A DNA stretch of 38,523 nucleotides from Clostridiales bacterium (GCA_004554085.1 SFNY01000020.1:1-38523), one strand, 5' to 3'; shown: positions 1 to 8,245, counted from the stretch's first letter. The notes: generated by a model from the letters alone, not told the origin. Numbers and translations are program-made.

Positions 1-414
1 AAGGCAACCTCCGAAAGCAACATTACTTTGTATCCCAACCGCTTTCAGCTCAGCATTGAGGATGAAAACGGCATTCGCACCTGTCTTGAGCGCGCACTCT
101 CAGGGCCATGTATCCCCACGGCAATCTTTTGCAGCGTAGACTATTATTCTCTGCGCGTAATGCGGGAGCTGAATGCGATGGGCCTTCGGATTCCCGATGA
201 TATTTCGATCATCAGCATCGATGACATCAACGTTGCACAGCTGATCACTCCCGCGCTGAGCACGGTTCATATCAATCGGGAAGAAATGCTGCAAAACGCC
301 ATCAATATTCTCATGGCAATGCTGAAAAACGAGCCGATCCCCTCGCAGATGCTCTCCACACCGGAGCTGCGAATTCGTGAAACCACCCGCGCAATCGACA
401 GATCATCGGAATGA
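1..414 (+). CDS. LacI-family transcriptional regulator, C-terminal part (5' end outside window)
   Basis: The frame is open from the first base, so the DNA-binding N-terminus lies upstream of the window. The visible part matches the C-terminal half of the periplasmic-binding-like effector domain of LacI/GalR regulators: a segment reading P-T-A-I-F-C-S-V-D, then G-L-R-I-P-D-D-I-S-I-I-S-I-D-D, then P-A-L-S-T-V-H-I-N and a final R-E-T-T. These are the usual landmarks of the family (the P-x-D-[IV]-S-[IV]-x-[GS]-[FI]-D-D block and the P-x-L-[ST]-T-V block). It is convergent with the nagA-like gene and separated from it by two strong hairpins. It is the best candidate in view for the regulator of the sugar locus, which is inference from position. 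Family assignment is firm; the ligand is unknown. Confidence 0.85.
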   Translation, partial: KATSESNITLYPNRFQLSIEDENGIRTCLERALSGPCIPTAIFCSVDYYSLRVMRELNAMGLRIPDDISIISIDDINVAQLITPALSTVHINREEMLQNAINILMAMLKNEPIPSQMLSTPELRIRETTRAIDRSSE

Positions 415-438
415 CGGGATGCTTTCTCCCGCCTTGCC

Positions 439-468
439 ATCATCGCCCAGCTTTGGCTGGGCGATGAT
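439..468. terminator. Strong stem-loop after the LacI-type gene
   Basis: A perfect 13-bp stem (arms 439-451 and 456-468) closes a TTTG loop 25 bp after the regulator stop codon. The plus-strand tail is only weakly T-rich, so it is terminator-like rather than a textbook intrinsic terminator. It lies between convergent genes. Confidence 0.6.
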
Positions 469-494
469 TATCTGCGCACGTGTTCTGAGCGCAA

Positions 495-533
495 GCGGCG
501 TCCCGGTTCCGTTAATGTGAACCGGGACGCCGC
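495..533. terminator. Strong stem-loop at the end of the minus-strand sugar operon
   Basis: A perfect 15-bp GC-rich stem (arms 495-509 and 519-533) with a 9-nt loop lies 21 bp beyond the stop of the nagA-like gene. Together with the 439-468 hairpin it separates two convergent transcription units. The flanks lack a long T tract on either strand, so efficiency as an intrinsic terminator is uncertain. Confidence 0.55.
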
Positions 534-554
534 GATGGAATCCAGCCGGATTGT

Positions 555-1721
555 CTATTGGATTTCGCCTTCAAAAATGACCTTTTCCACGTTGACCATG
601 TCATCAATGATGATCAAATTGGCCTTCTTCCCCCTTTCGATGCTGCCCACCCGATCGTCGATTCCCAGCATACGTGCCGGATTGATTGTAGCGAACCTGA
701 TGACGTGGCACAGGCCGTAGCCGGTGTGCATCATCATGTTCCGGCACGCCGCATCCATGGTCATCATGCTGCCGCAGACCCATCCTGCGGAGTCATAGCC
801 CAGATCCGGCGCCTTTTCACCACCCCAGATCGGCCCCTCCGGATTTTCGCAGTCATCCGGGTAGTAATCTGTAATGAGAATCAACTTATCCAGTCCCTTG
901 ATCTTTGCAACCATCTTCAACATGTGGGGCTTGACATGGATGCCCATGGAGTCGCAGATCAGCTCCGCATAGAGATCGTCATCATACAGGCAGGCCTCGT
1001 CGGGGCCCACATCACGAATGCCCACATTGGACGGCACGATCGGATTGACGACGGCGGTTGCATTGCAATGATGGGTATGATTGACCAGGCCATACTTCTT
1101 CAGCCTGTATGCATCCGAGGGCTTGCACTCCGTGTGTCCCATGGAAAACCTCACCGACGGCTTGACCTGTTTGGCATACGCGCAGAAGAGCTCTATGTCC
1201 TTGCGCTCCGGCGCTACGCACCAGACCATGACGTCGTCGCCGACATAGTCCACCAGCGATTTCATGACCGCCTCGTCAATGGGGCCCGCCCACTTACAAT
1301 TCTTGATGTCCGATCCATACTTGGGATTCATAAACGGGCCTTCCATATACAGACCGGCGATGATGCGGGCGGCGCCGCTCGTCCTCGCCCGACGGATGTT
1401 CGCGATTCCCTCGACCATCTCCTCATAGCTCTGCGATTGATACAGCGCAGGAAGAACCGTTGTCGTGCCGTGGGCAAAGTGCATGGCAGCGGCCGTTTCC
1501 GGTTCACGGTGGAACCACTTCTTGTTGCCTCCGTGGCAGTGGACGTCGATGAAACCAGGCGCTGTATACTTGCCGCCGGCATCCAGCACCTGACAGTCGT
1601 CGGGAATCGTTACGCTCTTTGCGGGCCCAAACGCAACGATGGCGTCCCCTTCGCAGAGCACCACGCCATCCCAGATCAGCCCTTCTTCCAGAATGATCTT
1701 GGTATTGATAATGGCCAGCAT
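555..1721 (-). CDS. N-acetylglucosamine-6-phosphate deacetylase-like amidohydrolase (NagA family)
   Basis: This 388-residue protein has the layout of the NagA branch of the amidohydrolase superfamily: a small beta domain, then a metal-dependent TIM barrel. Visible landmarks are D-V-H-C-H-G-G near residue 60, the metal-binding glutamate in L-Y-M-E-G-P-F, G-H-T-E, T-H-H-C-N-A (where NagA usually has T-H-L-F-N-A), D-D-D-L-Y-A-E-L-I, and the catalytic aspartate in L-I-T-D. NagA removes acetate from GlcNAc-6-phosphate in the cytoplasm. It is the last gene of the minus-strand operon, 2 bp after the preceding stop, with a GGTGGAGG ribosome site inside that gene. Several signature segments differ from standard NagA, and the neighbouring NagB-like protein is also atypical, so the true substrate may be another N-acyl sugar phosphate. 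The family call is firm; the exact substrate is inferred. Confidence 0.8.
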   Translation of the reverse strand: MLAIINTKIILEEGLIWDGVVLCEGDAIVAFGPAKSVTIPDDCQVLDAGGKYTAPGFIDVHCHGGNKKWFHREPETAAAMHFAHGTTTVLPALYQSQSYEEMVEGIANIRRARTSGAARIIAGLYMEGPFMNPKYGSDIKNCKWAGPIDEAVMKSLVDYVGDDVMVWCVAPERKDIELFCAYAKQVKPSVRFSMGHTECKPSDAYRLKKYGLVNHTHHCNATAVVNPIVPSNVGIRDVGPDEACLYDDDLYAELICDSMGIHVKPHMLKMVAKIKGLDKLILITDYYPDDCENPEGPIWGGEKAPDLGYDSAGWVCGSMMTMDAACRNMMMHTGYGLCHVIRFATINPARMLGIDDRVGSIERGKKANLIIIDDMVNVEKVIFEGEIQ

Positions 1722-1723
1722 GC

Positions 1724-2179
1724 TTATTCCTCCACCTTCCGGGCAAACCAGGTGCAGTTTCCCCTGCAGCTTCCGTCTGCATTGTACTCCGGATCAAACT
1801 TTAACTCAATGCTATACTTTGCCGCAACCTCGCCATAGAGCGCTTCGCAGTGGTCGCAATAGGTCAGCTTGCCGTGATGCGGTTCCTGTCCGCGGCTGCG
1901 GATGTCCGCGCAGGAGGTGCAGTTCCTGATTTCCCCGTGGAAAACGTCGCCCTCCATATACGCGCGGAACTGGATCTTCTCGCGGGAAAGCGTTCCGGAG
2001 CTGCCGCCCCAATAGCTCAGACAGCCATGAACCCCCTCCTCGCGAAGGTACTCGTCCAAATGGGTACAATACTCTCTGGAGAGCGTGGAGAAGAGAGAGC
2101 GGAGCTTTTCGACGCCGTACTTGTCCTCGACATAGCCGAAGGTCTTATTGTATGCCGCAATATAATCTCTTATCGTCAT
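1724..2179 (-). CDS. Small Cys-rich protein, possible ATC-hydrolase-like fold (unknown function)
   Basis: I do not recognise this 151-residue protein with certainty. The N-terminal half looks helical; the C-terminal half carries cysteines in N-C-T-S-C, Y-C-D-H-C-E-A-L and S-C-R-G-N-C-T-W-F. The spacing of these blocks recalls the L-2-amino-thiazoline-4-carboxylate hydrolase family (PF14196), whose members end in a G-D-x-x-C-D-F-x-F-type motif. It appears to be a distant paralogue of the gene just upstream (2176-2619): both open with a [RI]-x-[YW]-x-x-x-Y...F-G-[YE]-type helix, share a central acidic beta stretch, and end in a short F-R/F-A-R motif. The start overlaps the upstream stop by 4 nt (ATGA), implying translational coupling. 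No signal peptide or membrane segment is seen. Its place between transport and NagA-like genes suggests a role in the same pathway. Confidence 0.55.
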   Translation of the reverse strand: MTIRDYIAAYNKTFGYVEDKYGVEKLRSLFSTLSREYCTHLDEYLREEGVHGCLSYWGGSSGTLSREKIQFRAYMEGDVFHGEIRNCTSCADIRSRGQEPHHGKLTYCDHCEALYGEVAAKYSIELKFDPEYNADGSCRGNCTWFARKVEE

Positions 2180-2619
2180 TTGGCTGCCTCCTGTTTTCTG
2201 GTGAAGCGGAACTTCAGACGGCCCTGGGTATCGTATTTCAGCATTTCAAAATCATAGCCCGCCATTTCCGCCACATCACCGTAAATGACCTCGTAGGATT
2301 TATAGTAATTGTCCCGAGGCATGCTGTAGCCCTGGTCGTAATGGGTCTGCCAGATGTAATCCGGGCAATCCAGAATCTCGACCGTTACAGAATCCTTGTC
2401 GGCGGTCACGCAGACCCTGCCCTCGTCCTCCACGATAATCTCCGGAAAATACGCTGCAATTGCCGCCGTACCGCCCAGCCTGAACTTTTCCGCCAGCGGC
2501 GCATAGACTTCCTTTGCGATGTAGTGCCAGTATTCCATCAGCCCTTCCTCGCCGAAATTGTCCTCAAACCAGCGGTAAATGATGGAATATCCGCCGTACC
2601 ATTCTCGAATTGCTGCCAT
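2176..2619 (-). CDS. Small hypothetical protein, paralogue of its downstream neighbour
   Basis: This 147-residue soluble protein has no family I can name with confidence. It begins with a Trp/Tyr-rich helix (residues 6-35), has a beta-rich centre with V-T-V-E-I-L-D-C-P, and ends with L-K-F-R-F-T-R-K. Its layout parallels the following gene (1724-2179), including one shared cysteine position (E-I-L-D-C here, E-I-R-N-C there), but it lacks the later cysteine clusters. It starts 11 bp after the NagB-like gene with an AAGGAGGTG ribosome site. The tandem of a Cys-poor and a Cys-rich copy suggests duplication and divergence. Function is unknown; a fold like ATC hydrolase is possible but weakly supported. 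Confidence 0.55.
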   Translation of the reverse strand: MAAIREWYGGYSIIYRWFEDNFGEEGLMEYWHYIAKEVYAPLAEKFRLGGTAAIAAYFPEIIVEDEGRVCVTADKDSVTVEILDCPDYIWQTHYDQGYSMPRDNYYKSYEVIYGDVAEMAGYDFEMLKYDTQGRLKFRFTRKQEAAK

Positions 2620-2630
2620 AACGCACCTCC

Positions 2631-3599
2631 TTAGCGATACTGTCGATCGGAATCATACTGGATCGGCGCCGCGAACAGCTTGGAAATATAGACTTCCGCA
2701 TTGCACAGCTGCACAACGGAGTCCGGCACCAGCGGCGTGACCGGCCCGAAGCATACCAATCTGGATATGAGCTTTTCCCATGTAATATCGGTATTGCCGA
2801 TCAGGAAGTTGTGGAATTCAAATACATGCTTGGCATTGACAAACTCACGCGGCCCGATTGTTGCAGCGCGCGGCGGAACAAAGGCAACGTCACCGCACAT
2901 GCCGAAACTGGCGTGCAGGGAGTTCTGCGCCAGCGTCATCAGGTGCAGATCGGATATACGGGCACCCATCTTCGTCCACTCCTCCAGCGTTGGAACCTCG
3001 CCATTCCTGCATCCAAACTGCGGAACTGCATCGATGAAGGAGGCGTGGCCGGACCAGCCGCAGGCAGAGTAAATGATGTCCGCTTCGCCAGCATCCTGAA
3101 TCATTCTGGAATAGGAATCGATATTGGCGTTGGTGGGATAATGAATATTTTCCATCTTCGGGCGCAGCTCAGGCCGCAGCTCATTGTAAAAAAAGCGGAA
3201 GAATGCACTGGTGAAGCCTGCGGGATAATCCGGAGGGGCGATGACGCCGTCCTCGTTTGCCCATTCATCTTGCGTGAAAATTACGAGATTGCGGCAGCTG
3301 ACGTTCATCTTGTTGCACATGTAAGCCACGCGCTTATAAATCCCGGCGGGATTGGGCAGGATCATGACACACTTTTCGTCCTTCTCATCGGAATCCTTGA
3401 TGCGCTTGAACATATCGGTGAGCCACGCATACCAGATGAATTCGTCCTCAACTATTTCCAGCGTCCAGTTCGGGCGGGTCTCGTTAAGGGCAAGATAATC
3501 CTTCTCGCTGGTCAGACGGACTCGATCCAGCACTTCAACATCGCGGAAGGGCACGTCGGGATGCGGGGTGAACTTGAAGCTCTCACAGAAATTACTCAT
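2631..3599 (-). CDS. NagB-like (glucosamine-6-phosphate deaminase family) protein with altered active site
   Basis: This 322-residue protein keeps the order of NagB landmarks but with many changes. F-T-Q-D-E-W corresponds to the F-x-x-D-E-Y block that carries the proton-transfer aspartate. C-G-W-S-G-H-A-S-F corresponds to G-x-G-x-D-G-H-I-A-F; the catalytic His is kept, but the active-site Asp just before Gly-His is Ser. T-I-G-P-R-E-F-V-N-A-K corresponds to T-V-G-[VI]-x-T-x-x-D-A-K. It is also longer than typical NagB (about 240-266 residues), mainly by an N-terminal extension of roughly 60 residues. NagB converts glucosamine-6-phosphate to fructose-6-phosphate and ammonia. The protein here may act on a different sugar phosphate or only isomerise or hydrolyse. 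It lies between the second permease gene and the small paralogous pair. Confidence 0.7.
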   Translation of the reverse strand: MSNFCESFKFTPHPDVPFRDVEVLDRVRLTSEKDYLALNETRPNWTLEIVEDEFIWYAWLTDMFKRIKDSDEKDEKCVMILPNPAGIYKRVAYMCNKMNVSCRNLVIFTQDEWANEDGVIAPPDYPAGFTSAFFRFFYNELRPELRPKMENIHYPTNANIDSYSRMIQDAGEADIIYSACGWSGHASFIDAVPQFGCRNGEVPTLEEWTKMGARISDLHLMTLAQNSLHASFGMCGDVAFVPPRAATIGPREFVNAKHVFEFHNFLIGNTDITWEKLISRLVCFGPVTPLVPDSVVQLCNAEVYISKLFAAPIQYDSDRQYR

Positions 3600-3636
3600 G
3601 GGTTTCTTCCTCCTGTTCTTGTATAGTGTTTACGAA

Positions 3637-4593
3637 TCAAACAGAGCTTACTTTTCGATAGTTTGCATAGCTTGCCGAACCGATGACAATGACTGTCAGT
3701 AAGCCCTGTACGACCTGCTGATAGTAACCTGAGATGCCCATAACACTCAGCGCATTGATCAAAACGCCGACGATCAGCAAACCAATGCAGCTCAACGGAA
3801 TGCTGCCCACGCCACCCACGGTACTGGTTCCGCCGATGATGATGCTGGAGATGACGACGAGGTTCAGGTTATCTCCGGCAATTGCCGTGGCGGACTGGAG
3901 CCGAATGGTCGTCAGGATTCCTGCAAATGCGGCGGAGATGCAGACGATGACAAACGACATGATCTTATAGAAGTCAACATTGATGCCCGAATTCTTTGCA
4001 ACCTCATAGTTGCCGCCAGTCGCATAGATATTGCGCCCGAAGCGGGTCGCCCTGAGATGGTAGGTGCAGATCAGGCCAACCAGGATAAAGACGTACGGAA
4101 AGATCTGGAAGCCCGCAATCTTCATCCGGCTCAGCGCAACAACGAGTTCATTTCCGCTGACCGAGGTCGGCTGTCCCTTGCTGATAATCTGACCGACGCC
4201 CTTGATGATATAGCTGCTCCCCAGCGTTCCAATGAAGGAACTCAATCCCATCTTGGAAACAATCACGCCGTTCATAATGCCGATCACGACGCCGACGAGA
4301 AGCGCGATCAGGAATGCGGGGAGAAATCCGAGCGCGTTGCACAGCTTTGCAAACACAATGCCGCACAGCGTCAGTGTCGCGCCGACGGAGAGATCAAATT
4401 CCGCGCAGAGCAGCGTGTAGGTCATTCCGAAGCCGACAATGCCCTGAATGGATACCTGCAGCATCAGATTCTGCAGATTTGCCGCCGTCAGTGTACTGCC
4501 TCCGGTAGCGATGGCTGCCGCAATCACCAGAAGAACAAGTATCGCCAATGACTTGTAATTCTTCAGGAAACGAACGAGCTTTCTGTTTTTCAT
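3637..4593 (-). CDS. Sugar ABC transporter permease (RbsC family), second permease
   Basis: This is a 318-residue integral membrane protein of the ribose/galactofuranose/AI-2 type (BPD_transp_2). It has about eight to ten hydrophobic segments and the family motif near A-E-F-D-L-S-V-G-A, where the usual form is G-x-I-D-L-S-V-G. The start was set at 4593 because a GGGGGA site lies 6 nt upstream and because this ATG overlaps the stop of the first permease gene by 4 nt (ATGA); the frame is open further upstream but there encodes non-membrane, out-of-family sequence. It forms the channel with the 4590-5582 product, powered by the 5579-7093 ATPase. Two different permeases, rather than one homodimer, resemble the Lsr and YtfT/YjfF systems. 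Confidence 0.88.
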   Translation of the reverse strand: MKNRKLVRFLKNYKSLAILVLLVIAAAIATGGSTLTAANLQNLMLQVSIQGIVGFGMTYTLLCAEFDLSVGATLTLCGIVFAKLCNALGFLPAFLIALLVGVVIGIMNGVIVSKMGLSSFIGTLGSSYIIKGVGQIISKGQPTSVSGNELVVALSRMKIAGFQIFPYVFILVGLICTYHLRATRFGRNIYATGGNYEVAKNSGINVDFYKIMSFVIVCISAAFAGILTTIRLQSATAIAGDNLNLVVISSIIIGGTSTVGGVGSIPLSCIGLLIVGVLINALSVMGISGYYQQVVQGLLTVIVIGSASYANYRKVSSV

Positions 4594-5582
4594 TTTGATT
4601 TTCCCCCTGCACGCTTTACTCTCAGGTAAACATCCAGCCATACCGCGAGTATCAGCACGAGTCCCTGCACCAGCGTCTGCGTGGAGGAATCCATGCCGAC
4701 CAGATCCATCAGGTTCTTCATGACCGTGTAAGCGTAGACGCCAACGACGCATCTCCAGGTGCTGCCGAAGCCGCCCGCCATTGAGTAGCCGCCGATGACA
4801 AGACCGCTGACGGCATCCATTTCATAATTATCGCCCGACAATGCCTTGATCGTACCGGTGCGAGACGCCAGCAGGATACCGGCAATGGCAGCGCAGACGC
4901 CGGAAATGACGAAGCAGATAAAGCGCGTTTTCTGCACGCTGATGCCCGCCAGACGCGAGGCCTCGGGGTTGATGCCTACGAGCGTGACCTGACGGCCAAA
5001 CCGCATTTTCGAGAGCACGACGCCGAAAACAACCGCCACGATGAGCATGAACCACATCAGGTTCGGCAGGCCAAGGACAGTTCCCTTGCTCAGCCGAATG
5101 AACCAGTCCGCACAGCCGGTGGTGCGAAAGGCCTTGTTGCCGGAGAATGCCTGCGCCAGACCTCTGTACACCATCTTCAGGCTGAAGGTCAGCATCATGA
5201 TTTCCATGGCGCGCGCCCTTGATATGTAGACGATCGCCATGTTGATGCAGCTGATCGCTACGGATACCAGAATTGCAGCGGCGACCGCGCCGAGCTGGCC
5301 CAGCTCCTCGACAAAGCAAACGGAGATCAAGGCGCTGATCGCCATGTTGATGCCGACGGTCAGATCTATACAGCCGGAAATCAGAACAAAACCCATTCCG
5401 ATGCCCAGAATCGTCAGCACGGCGCCCTGCTTCATGATGTTCATCAGATTGACGCGGGAATAGAACATTTCCGAGCGCGTCAGGCCGAGCAGCATCATCA
5501 GCACCAGTACGCCGATGCAGGCATATTCGGGCAGGATGCGCAAAACATCCCTTTTGGTCCAATGCTTCCCTTTCGTTCTCAT
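4590..5582 (-). CDS. Sugar ABC transporter permease (RbsC family), first permease
   Basis: This 330-residue multi-pass membrane protein belongs to the same permease family as its downstream partner. The signature S-G-C-I-D-L-T-V-G lies around residues 69-77, and the cytoplasmic coupling region includes G-I-N-P-E-A-S-R-L-A-G-I, the usual G-x-N-x-x-A-A-x-x-S-G-I block. The ATG overlaps the ATPase stop by 4 nt, and its own stop overlaps the next permease start by 4 nt, so ATPase and both permeases are likely made in fixed ratio. The transporter belongs to the CUT2 class, which mostly imports monosaccharides. Substrate cannot be read from the sequence. Confidence 0.88.
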   Translation of the reverse strand: MRTKGKHWTKRDVLRILPEYACIGVLVLMMLLGLTRSEMFYSRVNLMNIMKQGAVLTILGIGMGFVLISGCIDLTVGINMAISALISVCFVEELGQLGAVAAAILVSVAISCINMAIVYISRARAMEIMMLTFSLKMVYRGLAQAFSGNKAFRTTGCADWFIRLSKGTVLGLPNLMWFMLIVAVVFGVVLSKMRFGRQVTLVGINPEASRLAGISVQKTRFICFVISGVCAAIAGILLASRTGTIKALSGDNYEMDAVSGLVIGGYSMAGGFGSTWRCVVGVYAYTVMKNLMDLVGMDSSTQTLVQGLVLILAVWLDVYLRVKRAGGKSK

Positions 5583-7093
5583 TGCTCTACCTCCTGTCGG
5601 CGAAGAATCGTCTGCATAACGTTTTCAGCAGTGATTTCAGCTCCCGAAAGCGTGCCCTTCTGATTGCCCTCGTAGACGACCACAACCCTGTCGGACATGG
5701 CCAACAGCTCCGGCATTTCCGAGGAGATCATAATGATCGACTTTCCTTCGGCAACGAGGCCGTTCATCAGATTGTAGATCTCCATTTTTGCGCCGACGTC
5801 AATTCCACGGGTAGGCTCGTCAAGTACGATGATGTCCGAATTTGCAAACAGCCACTTGGCGAGAACGACCTTCTGCTGGTTGCCACCGGAGAGATTCACA
5901 ACCTTCTGCTCGGTAGAGGGCGTCTTGATCGCAAGCGCACTGACGTATTCCTCGGATATGCGCTTTTCCTGCCTTCTGCTCACGAAGGTGTTTTTGCACA
6001 CCGCATTCAGGTTTGCACAGGAAATGTTCTTGGAAACCGGCAGATGCAGATGAAGTCCCTGAGACTTTCTGTCCTCCGTCAACAGCGCCAGACCGTTTTT
6101 GATGGCAACCCTGGGAGATGTGATCTTCACCTTTTGCCCGCCGATCAACACGTCTCCGCTATCCAGTTTGTCAGCCCCGAAGATTGCACGCACGATCTCC
6201 GTGCGCCCGGAACCCACCAGTCCGGCAAAGCCAAGAATCTCGCCCTTGCGAAGCTGGAACGAAATATTCCGAAATACCCCTTCGCGGCTCAGATTTCTCG
6301 CCTCCAGTACGACCTCAGCATCCTCGCCCGGCTTGCTGGCGCGCTGTGGATAGCTCTGGCTGACCGTGCGGCCGACCATCTCTTCGACGATCATGTCCGT
6401 ATTGACCTCGGCGATGTCATGGGTACTGATGATCCTTCCGTCGCGCATGATGGATACCCTGTCGGAGATTTGCATAACCTCCTCGAGCTTGTGCGAAATA
6501 TAGATCACTGTTACGCCGTCTGCGCGGAGATCCTCCACGATTCTGAACAGCTTTTCAACTTCGTTGCTCGTCAGCGTTGCGGAGGGTTCGTCCATGATAA
6601 TAATCCGGGAATGATAGGACAGCGCCTTGGCGATTTCAACCATCTGCTTTTCTGCAACGCTTAAATCCTTGATCAGCGTGGTTGGATCTATGTCATAACC
6701 GACGCGAAGCATCAGCTGATGCGCCTGTTCGTTAATCTGTTTCCAATTGATCCATGTGCCCCTCTTGTTGGACATGCGTCCGAGGTAGATGTTCTCTGCG
6801 ATGCTCAATGCATCCACCAGATTGAACTCCTGAAAAATGATGCTCTGTCCCTTGTTCAGGGCGTCCAGCGGATTCCTGATGGTCGTCTTTTCGCCGTTGA
6901 GATAAATCTCACCCTGGTCCAGGGAATAAACGCCGCTCAGAATCTTCATGAGCGTGGACTTTCCTGCACCATTTTCTCCGCAGATCGAGTGAACCTCTCC
7001 CGCATAGAAATCCAGATTGATGCCATCGAGCGCTTTCACCCCGGGAAATGTCTTTGTAACACCCCTCAGGGATAAAACAACTTTCTTCTCCAT
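5579..7093 (-). CDS. Sugar ABC transporter ATPase with two nucleotide-binding domains (RbsA/MglA type)
   Basis: The 504-residue product contains two ABC domains in tandem. Domain 1 has Walker A G-E-N-G-A-G-K-S-T near residue 40, signature L-S-V-A-E-K-Q and Walker B I-I-I-M-D-E-P-S. Domain 2 (from about residue 250) has a degenerate Walker A, G-L-V-G-S-G-R-T-E, and a good signature L-S-G-G-N-Q-Q-K; this asymmetry is normal for RbsA, XylG and MglA. The start at 7093 was chosen because M-E-K-K begins the conserved domain; the open frame upstream runs through the hairpin at 7158-7189. It hydrolyses ATP to drive import through the two downstream permeases. Confidence 0.92.
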   Translation of the reverse strand: MEKKVVLSLRGVTKTFPGVKALDGINLDFYAGEVHSICGENGAGKSTLMKILSGVYSLDQGEIYLNGEKTTIRNPLDALNKGQSIIFQEFNLVDALSIAENIYLGRMSNKRGTWINWKQINEQAHQLMLRVGYDIDPTTLIKDLSVAEKQMVEIAKALSYHSRIIIMDEPSATLTSNEVEKLFRIVEDLRADGVTVIYISHKLEEVMQISDRVSIMRDGRIISTHDIAEVNTDMIVEEMVGRTVSQSYPQRASKPGEDAEVVLEARNLSREGVFRNISFQLRKGEILGFAGLVGSGRTEIVRAIFGADKLDSGDVLIGGQKVKITSPRVAIKNGLALLTEDRKSQGLHLHLPVSKNISCANLNAVCKNTFVSRRQEKRISEEYVSALAIKTPSTEQKVVNLSGGNQQKVVLAKWLFANSDIIVLDEPTRGIDVGAKMEIYNLMNGLVAEGKSIIMISSEMPELLAMSDRVVVVYEGNQKGTLSGAEITAENVMQTILRRQEVEQ

Positions 7094-7157
7094 AATACTT
7101 CTGCCCCGTTTCTTTGCGTGGATGATTTGCAGCCTGCGATTCCTTCGGCTGTAAACG

Positions 7158-7189
7158 ACGGGCGGCGGGTGCAAAACTCCGCCGCCCGT
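7158..7189 (-). terminator. Intercistronic stem-loop between binding-protein and ATPase genes
   Basis: A perfect 11-bp GC stem (arms 7158-7168 and 7179-7189) with a 10-nt loop sits between the binding-protein stop and the ATPase start. Such hairpins commonly stabilise the upstream message or partly terminate transcription, giving more binding protein than membrane components. There is no long T tract, so read-through is expected. Confidence 0.6.
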
Positions 7190-7224
7190 TTCAATCTCAT
7201 TTCATGAAATCAGCAAGCATGAAT

Positions 7225-8181
7225 TTATTCGGCTGCAACAAACTGGAACTGGGATACGTCGATGGAATCAACGTTGTCCAACGTGACAGCGAGCGGCTCC
7301 TGGAAGTAGATCGGAGCAATCTCCTCGCCCGCAAACATATCCGCGGCGAGATCGATCAGGAACGAGCCCATGGGCTCCCACAGGATCAGGCCAAACATTT
7401 CGGCAGAACCGTCGCGAATGAAATCCAGATAATCCAGCATGCCGCAGGGCGCTACAACGGCGACTTCACCAGTCATTCCGGCATCCGCGATTGCGGAGAT
7501 TGCGCCGCCTGCCATCACGTGATCCTGCGTGAAGATGATTTTGACATCGGGATTGGAGACCAGAAGGTTCTCGGTAATTGCCATCGCCTCAGCGGAATCG
7601 AACTTGCCTTCGTATTCGCCGACAACCGTGATGTCGGAACCTGCAAGGGCCGTATTGATGGCCTCGACGGTCTTGAAGGTCGGATCCGTGCCAGCCTGAC
7701 CGGTGATGATCGCCATTTTTGCGCCCTGGCCGTTGTACTTCTCAACGACGTAGTTCGCAACGCCCAGCGCCATGGTGTAGTCATCCAAACCGGCGAAGGA
7801 ATCCAGCAACGCCATGCATTCGTCGTTCATCTGCATGCCGATGCCGATAACCGGAATGCCGGCGTCCCTGGCCGCTTCAAGGGAGGGCTTCAGGGAGGCA
7901 ACGTCGGTGGGATTCAGGAAGATGACGTCCACACCGGCAGTGATGAGCGTGTTCATCTGGTCGGCCTGGGTGGAAGGATCGCCGTTGGCATCCTGAAGAT
8001 TGATGGTCCATCCTCTGGCTTCGGCGGCGGTTCGCGCATTCTCAACAATCGCTACGCAGGAGTCGGCCGCCATGGAATAGATGGCAATGCCGATTTCCTT
8101 TGCATCGGCAGCTTCCTCGGCATAGGCGCTCATACAGAGCACCATCACCAGAGCGAGCAACAGTGCGGTCAATTTCTTCAT
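7225..8181 (-). CDS. Exported sugar-binding protein of CUT2-type ABC importer (RbsB family)
   Basis: The 318-residue product starts with a signal peptide (M-K-K, a Leu/Ala-rich core, then A-Y-A before E-E) that fits signal peptidase I; no lipobox cysteine follows it. The mature part is a type I periplasmic-binding-protein fold: G-I-A-I-Y-S-M at the start, D-V-I-F-L-N-P-T-D, G-I-P-V-I-G-I-G, F-A-G-L-D-D-Y, A-I-I-T-G-Q-A-G-T-D-P-T, and I-I-F-T-Q-D-H-V-M-A-G-G. The start at 8181 has GGAGGA 8 nt upstream; an in-frame ATG 42 bp earlier lacks a comparable site. It is first in the minus-strand operon and follows a consensus promoter (8263-8291). Without a lipid anchor in a presumed monoderm cell, how it stays near the transporter is unclear. 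Confidence 0.9.
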   Translation of the reverse strand: MKKLTALLLALVMVLCMSAYAEEAADAKEIGIAIYSMAADSCVAIVENARTAAEARGWTINLQDANGDPSTQADQMNTLITAGVDVIFLNPTDVASLKPSLEAARDAGIPVIGIGMQMNDECMALLDSFAGLDDYTMALGVANYVVEKYNGQGAKMAIITGQAGTDPTFKTVEAINTALAGSDITVVGEYEGKFDSAEAMAITENLLVSNPDVKIIFTQDHVMAGGAISAIADAGMTGEVAVVAPCGMLDYLDFIRDGSAEMFGLILWEPMGSFLIDLAADMFAGEEIAPIYFQEPLAVTLDNVDSIDVSQFQFVAAE

Positions 8182-8233
8182 CCTAGATTCCTCCAATACT
8201 GTTTTTTTCTCCCTTTCATCCATCTAGTCATTA

Positions 8234-8245
8234 ACTAAAAGAATT
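8234..8245. repeat. Inverted-repeat site, left copy (sugar locus control region)
   Basis: The 12-bp sequence ACTAAAAGAATT lies about 18 bp downstream of the minus-strand -10 box. Its exact reverse complement is at 8409-8420, downstream of the opposite promoter. The left copy is also part of a looser palindrome, AACTAAA at 8233-8239 and TTTAGTT at 8254-8260. The arrangement fits an operator used by both divergent operons, which is inference. Confidence 0.5.

Noticed and set aside
558..1838. Long plus-strand open frame opposite the nagA-like gene
   Set aside because: It is a mirror of the high-GC coding strand, has no family motif and no ribosome site, and the minus-strand gene is clearly conserved.
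4500..4752. N-terminal extension of the second permease
   Set aside because: The extra 53 codons overlap the first permease gene out of frame and are not membrane-like; the internal ATG has a good site and ATGA overlap.
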